The position numbers and the translations under genes are program-made. The notes beneath the pieces were generated by a model. That model did not search any database and was not told where the DNA came from. It saw only the letters and a program-made list of their open reading frames with translations. From NCBI GenBank assembly GCA_902783395.1, contig CACZRA010000155.1, positions 1 to 7,243 of the forward strand: DNA of 7,243 bases, given 5' to 3'. The stretch comes from an uncultured Lachnospiraceae bacterium (GTDB taxonomy: Bacteria > Bacillota > Clostridia > Lachnospirales > Lachnospiraceae). The stretch's first letter is position 1. Every line of letters begins with the position of its first letter. Positions 1 to 4,178 of the stretch are shown piece by piece.

Positions 1-2
1 CA

Positions 3-539
3 AGACAGTTTACATATGCGGATCTCGTGATCTTCAACCGGTGCGATATGTCACAGGATCTCCCTATGTTCAAGCGTACCGTAAGGGCTCTCAACCGGAG
101 ATCACAGGTTGTTTTCGAGATGAAGGACGGCACGATAAACAATAATGTCAAAGAGGAGCTTCCTTATGACATAAACGCGGATGTCATTCAGGTGGAAGAT
201 GATGATTACGGGATATGGTATATAGATGTATTTGATAATCTTGACAGCTATGAGGGAAAGACGGTCAGGTTTAAGGGCATAGTATTTAAGCCGAAGAGAA
301 GCCGGGATGATATTTTTGTGCCCGGAAGGTTTGCCATGACCTGCTGTGCGGCGGATATTCAGTTTGTGGGTTTTCCTTGTGAGTGGAAGGGCGCGAAGCG
401 TCTGAAGGACAAGACTCCCGTGTATGTGACGGCGCATATCGGCAGAAGTGAGACGCCAAACGGTACGGCCCCCGTTCTTTATGCGGATGCGGTGGAGATC
501 ACGGATCCTCCTGAGGAGGAGGTTGTCTATTTTCAATAA
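3..539 (+). CDS. CobW/G3E-type GTPase with C-terminal DUF1980/TIGR03943-like domain (3' part only)
   Basis: The frame is open to the left edge, so the true start lies outside the window; the GTG at 27 is internal. 178 residues are visible. The first ones read as the end of a G3E-family (CobW) GTPase: ADLVIFNRCD (visible residues 6-15) matches the guanine-specificity strand ADLVxxNKxD, with Arg in the usual Lys position, followed by an Arg/Asn-rich helix and a strand typical of CobW proteins. From about residue 60 to the end the protein changes to a domain like the C-terminal part of TIGR03943/DUF1980 (YcgQ) proteins: a KGIVFKP strand, then RFAMTCCAADIQ (residues about 102-113) with its double Cys, then a beta-rich end. 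G3E GTPases act in metal-centre assembly and metal trafficking, and DUF1980 proteins usually pair with a permease. A metal-homeostasis role is therefore inferred. The substrate is unknown. Confidence 0.8.
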   Translation, partial: RQFTYADLVIFNRCDMSQDLPMFKRTVRALNRRSQVVFEMKDGTINNNVKEELPYDINADVIQVEDDDYGIWYIDVFDNLDSYEGKTVRFKGIVFKPKRSRDDIFVPGRFAMTCCAADIQFVGFPCEWKGAKRLKDKTPVYVTAHIGRSETPNGTAPVLYADAVEITDPPEEEVVYFQ

Positions 540-585
540 AGTGTTCTCCGTGCGGAGCGGAGCTGCCGGTTTTTTATAAAAAACC
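540..585. terminator. possible weak terminator between convergent genes
   Basis: Only 34 bp separate the stop of the GTPase gene from the stop of the reductase on the other strand. They hold a small GC hairpin (CTCCG 546-550 with CGGAG 558-562, or a tighter CTCC/GGAG form). A T6 run follows at 570-575. A second, AT-rich palindrome GGTTTTTTATAAAAAACC (568-585) overlaps the reductase's last codons. Neither is a classical intrinsic terminator, so the call rests mainly on position. Confidence 0.3.
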
Positions 586-1257
586 CCCATCCATATGTAT
601 CACCTGGCCTGTAAGATATACCGGCATCTTTGAAAGATAATATACCGCGTCTGCCGCTTCTGCGGGAGATGCCATACGTCCTGCGGGGATCTGTGCTACA
701 AGAGCTTCCCTGTCTTCTCCGGAAAGGTGTTTATTCATATCTGTGTCGATCACCCCGAAAGCCAGCGCGTTGACCGCGATCCCTGATGGCGCCAGTTCCT
801 TGGCAAGAGCCTTTGTGAAGGAGTTCACCCCGCCTTTTGCCGCAGAGTAGGCTGATTCGCAGGAGGCTCCTGCGGTACCCCATATGGAGGATATATTGAT
901 CATCCGTCCGTAATGCTGGCGGATCATTACTTTTGAGGCGAAGTGAGAGGTATTATATATAGAAGAAAGATCTGTATTTATCACATCAGCCCATTGAGAA
1001 GGAGTGATATCTTGTATCTGGCCAAAGCATGCTATCCCTGCGCTATTTATGAGCAGATCCAGAGAGTCTATATCGTCAAATACCTTCTTTATAAATGAAT
1101 GATCGCCTGCATCGCCGGTATAATGCCTGCCCGGAAGATCCGACATGAGATCGGGATTGTTCCTGCAGATGAGGAAAAGATCGTACTCATCCTGCAGTTT
1201 TTCGGCGGCTGCCCGGCCTATTCCTCTGGATGCTCCTGTGATAAGTGCCTTTTTCAT
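574..1257 (-). CDS. SDR-family reductase, FabG-like, resembling the YmfI (EF-P 5-aminopentanone reductase) group
   Basis: This 227-residue classical short-chain dehydrogenase/reductase is of normal length for the family. It has the NAD(P)-binding TGASRGIG (7-14), NSAG (71-74) and the catalytic tetrad Asn94, Ser124, Tyr137, Lys141 in the S-x12-Y-x3-K arrangement. An Arg (R11) in the glycine-rich loop and R32 after strand 2 suggest NADPH preference. The segment around the active site, SSIWGTAGASCESAYSAAKGG (123-143 region), is more like YmfI-type proteins than housekeeping FabG, as I remember them. YmfI reduces the 5-aminopentanone group on elongation factor P in Bacillus; that role here is inferred. 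The usual NAxxPG is NALAFG (163-168), with Phe for Pro. The start is supported by GGAG (1265-1268 on the complement), 7 nt before ATG. It is transcribed alone, away from the hydrolase gene. A fatty-acid 3-oxoacyl reductase is the main alternative. Confidence 0.85.
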   Translation of the reverse strand: MKKALITGASRGIGRAAAEKLQDEYDLFLICRNNPDLMSDLPGRHYTGDAGDHSFIKKVFDDIDSLDLLINSAGIACFGQIQDITPSQWADVINTDLSSIYNTSHFASKVMIRQHYGRMINISSIWGTAGASCESAYSAAKGGVNSFTKALAKELAPSGIAVNALAFGVIDTDMNKHLSGEDREALVAQIPAGRMASPAEAADAVYYLSKMPVYLTGQVIHMDGGFL

Positions 1258-1291
1258 ATATTTTCTCCAAAAAAAAGATTATTTTTAATTT

Positions 1292-1320
1292 TGTTTAGCA
1301 TATTTGTATAAAAGTGTCAA
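1292..1320 (-). promoter_or_regulatory. leftward promoter for the SDR gene
   Basis: Read on the - strand there is a perfect -35 TTGACA (complement of 1315-1320), a 17-bp spacer, and -10 TAAACA (complement of 1292-1297). A TGC directly before the -10 gives an extended -10 (TGn). Transcription would start near 1285, leaving a leader of about 28 nt before the ATG at 1257. The -10 itself matches the consensus only partly. Confidence 0.65.
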
Positions 1321-1353
1321 CAAATTATCAACATATTGTATTTTTTAGAGCAA

Positions 1354-1372
1354 TTGTTACAATTTGTAACAA
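1354..1372. promoter_or_regulatory. perfect 19-bp palindrome, candidate operator between divergent promoters
   Basis: TTGTTACAA-T-TTGTAACAA has two perfect 9-bp arms around one central base. It lies 34 bp behind the leftward -35 and 32 bp ahead of the rightward -35, so one bound dimer could serve both genes. It fits the TnrA/GlnR form TGTNA-N7-TNACA exactly (1355-1371). It also resembles the WalR direct repeat TGTWAH-N5-TGTWAH and the Rex palindrome TTGTTA-N6-TAACAA, but with spacing off by one in each. The regulator is not identifiable from sequence alone. Confidence 0.6.
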
Positions 1373-1404
1373 GATAAAAGCCTTGATTTATGCGGGCATC
1401 GAGG

Positions 1405-1433
1405 TTGACAAGGGTCTGTTTAGATGTTATAGT
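1405..1433 (+). promoter_or_regulatory. rightward promoter for the NlpC/P60 hydrolase gene
   Basis: Perfect TTGACA (1405-1410), a 17-bp spacer and TATAGT (1428-1433) make a near-consensus sigma-A promoter. The predicted start is near 1440, giving a leader of about 84 nt before the ATG at 1524. Confidence 0.85.
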
Positions 1434-1444
1434 CGTGCACAGAA

Positions 1445-1463
1445 TTTAACATTCTTGTAACAA
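1445..1463 (+). promoter_or_regulatory. third half-site copy over the transcription start, WalR-like spacing
   Basis: TTGTAACAA (1455-1463) is identical to the right arm of the palindrome at 1364-1372. With the upstream TTTAAC (1445-1450) it forms TTTAAC-N5-TGTAAC, which is the WalR-type direct repeat TGTWAH-N5-TGTWAH with one mismatch. Its place just after the -10 would suit repression. This is a pattern match only. Confidence 0.4.
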
Positions 1464-1514
1464 AAGCCGTTGAGTTTTGATCGTGGCACAGCAAGAGACG
1501 GCATTTCAATATCT

Positions 1515-1520
1515 GAGGTG
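1515..1520 (+). promoter_or_regulatory. ribosome binding site deciding the start of the hydrolase
   Basis: GAGGTG lies 3 nt before ATG 1524 (the GAGG core is 5 nt away). The upstream in-frame TTG at 1470 has no Shine-Dalgarno sequence and would put 18 unsuitable residues ahead of the signal peptide. Confidence 0.7.
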
Positions 1521-1523
1521 AAT

Positions 1524-3008
1524 ATGAAAAAAAGACTTACAAAGATAATATGCACTGCGCTTACCGCAGCGGTGATAGTGAGCGGAACTGCCACACCGGC
1601 AGCAGCGGAATCACTGTCCTCTGTTTTTCCGGCTGCGGGTAATGCGAGAGCTCTCGGAGAGGGAGTCTCCGTTACTGCGATAAAGGAGCAGAAGGCTCAG
1701 ACCCCCAGGAAGGTCATTGAGATCACCAGTGATGTTGTTGCTGATACGGCCTTTTCGAATGGCGGTGACAGCAGGGGAATGACTGCAAAGGTAAATAATG
1801 CGCCTGTTTCAGACAGCTCAGGTTCCGGAAACGGAGGCATGTCTCTTTCGCTGACAAGCACAGCTGCAAAGGACAGCGGGTCTTCAGAGCCCGAGCTTTT
1901 AACTGTCGGCGGAGGTTCAACCGGATCTTCCGAAGAGCCTAAGGCAATGACTGTTATCTCCACATCGGAAACGGATGAAGAAGCGGTTTCCTCAAATGAT
2001 TCTTCAGATGAAGAGGAAACAGATGACAGCGAGCTTGCCGATGTGTATACTGGCGGCAGGAATGACGAAGAAGAGGATTTTACAAACCTTGTTATCGCAC
2101 AGGTTGATGATTATGTGAATATAAGGGAAGAGCCTTCGGAAGACAGCGGGATAGTCGGAAAGCTGTATAACAATTCGGCAGGTGACCTTCTTGAGGAAAA
2201 CGGTGACTGGTATAAGATTTCATCAGGAAGCTGCATAGGTTACGTTAAGGCTGAATATTGTGTGACCGGAGATGATGCTCAGAATCTGGCGGCCAAGGTT
2301 GGCATAAGACTTGCAAGGGTTACGACGACGACACTTTATGTAAGGAGTGATCCGACGACCGATTCGGAAGTTATAGGAATGGTGCCTATAGAGGACGAGC
2401 TGCAGGTATTCACCGAAATGCCCGGATGGATAAAGGTATCAATAGAAGAAGGTGATGGATTTGTGTCCGATGAGTACGTCAAGCTTCACACAGAGTTTGT
2501 AAAGGCCGAGTCAAAGGCAGAAGAGGAAGCGAGACTTAAGAGAGAAGCTGAAGCGAGAGAAGCGGCCAGGAGAGCGGCTGCGGCGGCTGAGAAGAAGTCC
2601 TCGAAGAAGAAGGGTTCTTCCGGCGGTTCCTCAGGAGGCACATATACGGCTTCGGGTTCCGGTGCGGGATCTTCGGTTGCGAATTATGCATTGCAGTTTG
2701 TCGGAAATCCTTATGTATATGGCGGATCATCGCTGACAAACGGAACAGACTGCTCCGGATTCGTAATGAGCGTATACAGAAACTTCGGTGTATCACTGCC
2801 GCACAGCTCCGGTGCTGACAGAAGCGTGGGATACGGTGTAAGCGGCGGACTGGCAGCTGCACAGCCGGGTGATATCATATGCTACTCCGGTCACGTAGGT
2901 ATCTACATAGGCGGAGGACAGATAGTACACGCTTCAACTGCAAAGACAGGTATAAAGGTTTCGAGCGCAGGTTACAGAAACGTGCTCGCAGTAAGAAGGA
3001 TATTCTAA
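1524..3008 (+). CDS. secreted NlpC/P60 cell-wall endopeptidase with two SH3b domains
   Basis: This is a 494-residue exported peptidoglycan hydrolase. Residues 1-28 form a signal peptide: KKR, a hydrophobic core, and a likely cut after AAA (26-28). Residues 30-185 are low-complexity, rich in Ser, Gly, Asp and Glu, and probably disordered. Two SH3b wall-binding domains follow at about 187-250 (VNIREEPSEDSGIVGKL) and 262-325 (LYVRSDPTTDSEVIGMV). A charged Ala/Glu/Lys helix (326-363) and a Gly/Ser linker lead to an NlpC/P60 domain (384-494). Its catalytic Cys410 is in TDCSGF, His457 in GHVGIY and the third polar residue His469 in IVHAS, so it looks active. The family cleaves D-Glu-diamino-acid bonds in stem peptides; cell separation or wall turnover is the inferred role. 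It has its own promoter and possible operator sites. No separate terminator is seen, and the stop codon is inside the base of the structured RNA that follows. Tyr codons switch from mostly TAT to only TAC after Cys410. Confidence 0.93.
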   Translation: MKKRLTKIICTALTAAVIVSGTATPAAAESLSSVFPAAGNARALGEGVSVTAIKEQKAQTPRKVIEITSDVVADTAFSNGGDSRGMTAKVNNAPVSDSSGSGNGGMSLSLTSTAAKDSGSSEPELLTVGGGSTGSSEEPKAMTVISTSETDEEAVSSNDSSDEEETDDSELADVYTGGRNDEEEDFTNLVIAQVDDYVNIREEPSEDSGIVGKLYNNSAGDLLEENGDWYKISSGSCIGYVKAEYCVTGDDAQNLAAKVGIRLARVTTTTLYVRSDPTTDSEVIGMVPIEDELQVFTEMPGWIKVSIEEGDGFVSDEYVKLHTEFVKAESKAEEEARLKREAEAREAARRAAAAAEKKSSKKKGSSGGSSGGTYTASGSGAGSSVANYALQFVGNPYVYGGSSLTNGTDCSGFVMSVYRNFGVSLPHSSGADRSVGYGVSGGLAAAQPGDIICYSGHVGIYIGGGQIVHASTAKTGIKVSSAGYRNVLAVRRIF

Positions 3009-3172
3009 ACAAGGCTCAGTCTCCATAGCGAGTCAGACAGATGCGCTTGCGGGGATGGATGACTCGATATGAGAGACGCTAATATGAATGAGCAAGCAGG
3101 GCGATAGCCCGGATTGCGAATTCATATAGCAGGACGAGAGCAAAGCGGAGTCCTGCGTGAGGCTTGACTTAG
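3005..3172 (+). ncRNA. raiA RNA (candidate): large four-way-junction RNA upstream of hpf, candidate raiA-motif noncoding RNA
   Basis: Nearly every base of this noncoding stretch can be paired. The basal helix is CTAA 3005-3008 with TTAG 3169-3172, then 3010-3018 with 3158-3166 (8 of 9 pairs). It encloses three hairpins. HP1 (3019-3077) pairs GTCTC, CATA and CGAGTCA with their complements, with one bulge and one G-A mismatch. HP2 (3082-3127) pairs ATATGAAT, GCAA and GGGC with their complements, capped by GATA. HP3 (3129-3156) pairs GCAGGAC with GTCCTGC. All three have a GA/GA tandem mismatch above the lower stem, which would be stable only in the + strand RNA. raiA-motif RNAs are a described class found upstream of raiA/hpf genes in Firmicutes and Actinobacteria. 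Assignment to it rests on location, size and branching, since I cannot check the consensus. No clear own promoter is visible, so it may be cut from the hydrolase mRNA. Confidence 0.6.
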
Positions 3173-3181
3173 TGAAAGGTA

Positions 3182-3226
3182 CAATCAATTCAGGGCTGTC
3201 ACAGCAGTGACAGCCCGTTCTGATTG
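3182..3226 (+). terminator. strong hairpin between the structured RNA and hpf, probable terminator
   Basis: GGGCTGTCAC (3193-3202) and GTGACAGCCC (3207-3216) form a perfect 10-bp stem with an AGCA loop. CAATCA (3182-3187) and TGATTG (3221-3226) can extend it below a small internal loop. The bases after the stem (GTTCTGATT) are only moderately T-rich, so termination is plausible but not certain. It would give the upstream RNA a 3' end near 3225. Confidence 0.5.
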
Positions 3227-3252
3227 CAAAGACATGGGGCGTTTGGTATACT
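3224..3252 (+). promoter_or_regulatory. promoter for hpf
   Basis: TTGCAA (3224-3229), a 17-bp spacer and TATACT (3247-3252) predict a start near 3259 and a leader of about 36 nt. The -35 overlaps the outer 3' arm of the preceding hairpin by three bases. Confidence 0.7.
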
Positions 3253-3294
3253 ATAGGCACTTCCAATCATTACAGACTATCCAGGAGGTATATC

Positions 3295-3822
3295 ATGAAA
3301 TTCATAATTGTCGGGAAGAATATAGAAGTCACCCCGGGACTCAGATCTAATGTAGAGGAAAAAATAGGAAAGCTGGAAAAGTATTTCTCACCGGATACAG
3401 AGGTGCATGTCACACTTTCGGTGGAGAAGGAGCGTCACAAGATCGAGGTTACGATCCCTGTCAAGGGAAGTATCATCCGTTCCGAGCAGGTCAGCAACGA
3501 TATGTATATTTCGATAGACCTTGTGGAAGAGATAATAGAAAGACAGCTTAAAAAGTATAAAAATAAGATAATAGATAAAGAGCAGGCTGCCGAGTCATTC
3601 AAGAGAGAGTATATCGAAAGGGACTATCAGGACGATGATGAGATCAAGATCGTAAGGACCAAGCAGTTTGATATGAAGCCTATGTATCCCGAGGATGCGT
3701 GTGTACAGATGGAGCTTTTGGGACACAGCTTCTATGTGTTCAACAATGCCGAGACTAATACGGTGAATGTGGTATATAAAAGAAAGGCAAATACATACGG
3801 GCTTATAGAGCCTGAAATCTGA
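3295..3822 (+). CDS. hpf: long-form ribosome hibernation-promoting factor (HPF/RaiA family)
   Basis: The protein has 175 residues, the usual length for long HPF. The N-terminal S30AE domain (about 1-97, from MKFIIVGKNIEVTPGLRSNV) binds the small ribosomal subunit in the mRNA/tRNA channel. A charged linker (about 98-118) leads to the C-terminal dimerisation domain (about 119-175), with KPMYPEDACVQMELLGHSFYVF and the closing YGLIEPE. In Firmicutes the long form joins two 70S ribosomes into inactive 100S dimers in stationary phase or stress. The start has an ideal AGGAGG (3283-3288) 6 nt upstream. The gene has its own promoter and a strong terminator, so it is monocistronic. The structured RNA directly upstream fits the known link between the raiA RNA motif and this gene. 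The family's usual DG before YGLI is replaced by ANT, a minor change. Confidence 0.95.
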   Translation: MKFIIVGKNIEVTPGLRSNVEEKIGKLEKYFSPDTEVHVTLSVEKERHKIEVTIPVKGSIIRSEQVSNDMYISIDLVEEIIERQLKKYKNKIIDKEQAAESFKREYIERDYQDDDEIKIVRTKQFDMKPMYPEDACVQMELLGHSFYVFNNAETNTVNVVYKRKANTYGLIEPEI

Positions 3823-3830
3823 GATGGACC

Positions 3831-3860
3831 GGGCTGCCGCAAGGCAGCCCTTTTCTTATT
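3831..3860 (+). terminator. intrinsic terminator of hpf
   Basis: GGGCTGCC (3831-3838), a GCAA tetraloop and GGCAGCCC (3843-3850) form a perfect 8-bp GC-rich stem. TTTTCTTATT follows at once, 8 nt after the hpf stop codon. Confidence 0.95.
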
Positions 3861-3879
3861 TCTGCTACATTATACTCCG

Positions 3880-3887
3880 AATCAGAC
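3880..3887. repeat. left target-site duplication
   Basis: AATCAGAC, identical to 4091-4098, directly borders the left terminal inverted repeat of the miniature element. Confidence 0.85.
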
Positions 3888-3902
3888 GTTACAATTCAGC
3901 GC
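3888..3902 (+). repeat. left terminal inverted repeat of the MITE
   Basis: GTTACAATTCAGCGC; differs from the right end at two central positions (AA against TG). Confidence 0.8.
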
Positions 3903-4075
3903 ATTGCCAATGCGCCGAATTGCAACGTGCGAGGTCTATGCTTCGCTCCGGTCGGTGCAAAGCCGACGTCCACTGGACGTCGTGCACCGCTATGCAAAAT
4001 CGGCAGAAGCCGATGGGCGGCTCGCTGGCAAGTCAACTATATCGGGCCGTAGCCCCGCAACACGCGCGTGGCTCG

Positions 4076-4090
4076 GCGCTGAACAGTAAC
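4076..4090 (-). repeat. right terminal inverted repeat of the MITE
   Basis: GCGCTGAACAGTAAC on the + strand; its complement GTTACTGTTCAGCGC matches the left end at 13 of 15 positions. Confidence 0.8.
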
Positions 4091-4098
4091 AATCAGAC
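4091..4098. repeat. right target-site duplication
   Basis: AATCAGAC, an exact copy of 3880-3887. It ends two bases before the -35 hexamer of the thl promoter. Confidence 0.85.
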
Positions 4099-4100
4099 AT

Positions 4101-4129
4101 TTGAAAACAGACCACTCGTGTGATAAACT
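4101..4129 (+). promoter_or_regulatory. promoter of the butyrate operon (thl)
   Basis: TTGAAA (4101-4106), a 17-bp spacer and TAAACT (4124-4129), with TGA just before it giving an extended -10. The predicted start is near 4136, with a leader of about 42 nt. No Rex-type palindrome (TTGTTAA-N4-TTAACAA) is visible around it, although clostridial thl/crt/bcd genes are often Rex-controlled. Confidence 0.7.
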
Positions 4130-4178
4130 ATTACGGCAAGTCTATAAATATCATGTATTGAATTTAAGGAGGTATTGA

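Larger units (their letters stand above)
3888..4090. mobile_element. 203-bp MITE-like miniature inverted-repeat element
   Basis: The ends are 15-bp terminal inverted repeats: GTTACAATTCAGCGC (3888-3902) matches the complement of GCGCTGAACAGTAAC (4076-4090) at 13 of 15 positions. Exact 8-bp direct repeats AATCAGAC flank both sides, the mark of transposition. The inside has no credible gene and is full of hairpins: 3892-3922 (13 pairs), 3953-3989 (CGGTGCA plus CGACGTCC arms), 3999-4014 (ATCGGC, AGAA loop) and 4046-4077. A parent transposase in another locus would have to move it. An 8-bp duplication is made by several families, including IS66, IS256, ISL3 and IS1595 relatives; the family is not identified. 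It lies between the hpf terminator and the thl promoter. Other open frames here look accidental. Confidence 0.85.

Noticed and set aside
1354..1372. Calling the palindrome a Rex site
   Set aside because: The arms TTGTTA and TAACAA match, but the spacing is 7 and not 6, and the flanking genes are not redox or fermentation genes of the usual Rex set.
1470..1523. TTG at 1470 as the start of the NlpC/P60 gene
   Set aside because: It has no Shine-Dalgarno sequence and would place 18 residues ahead of a clear signal peptide. ATG 1524 has GAGGTG in place.
1440..1523. Possible c-di-AMP (ydaO-type) riboswitch in the hydrolase leader
   Set aside because: Such riboswitches often precede NlpC/P60 genes, but the leader is only about 84 nt, shows one weak GCCGT/ACGGC pairing, and lacks the size and pseudoknot elements needed.
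3011..3165. Reading the structured region upstream of hpf as another MITE
   Set aside because: AAGGCTCA and TGAGGCTT are inverted at its ends, but no target-site duplication flanks them, and the internal pairing is a multi-hairpin junction with repeated GA/GA motifs, which suits an RNA better.
3904..4089. 61-codon open frame within the MITE
   Set aside because: It has no ribosome binding site, lies entirely within the palindromic element, and its Arg/Ala-rich translation looks like a by-product of the hairpins.
3880..4098. CRISPR-like array in the hairpin-rich gap
   Set aside because: The repeats are inverted, not regularly spaced direct copies; the only direct repeat is the 8-bp target duplication.
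3824..4123. Open frame of 99 codons on the + strand after hpf
   Set aside because: It starts in the hpf terminator, runs through the whole MITE and its hairpins, has no ribosome binding site, and gives a composition unlike a folded protein.
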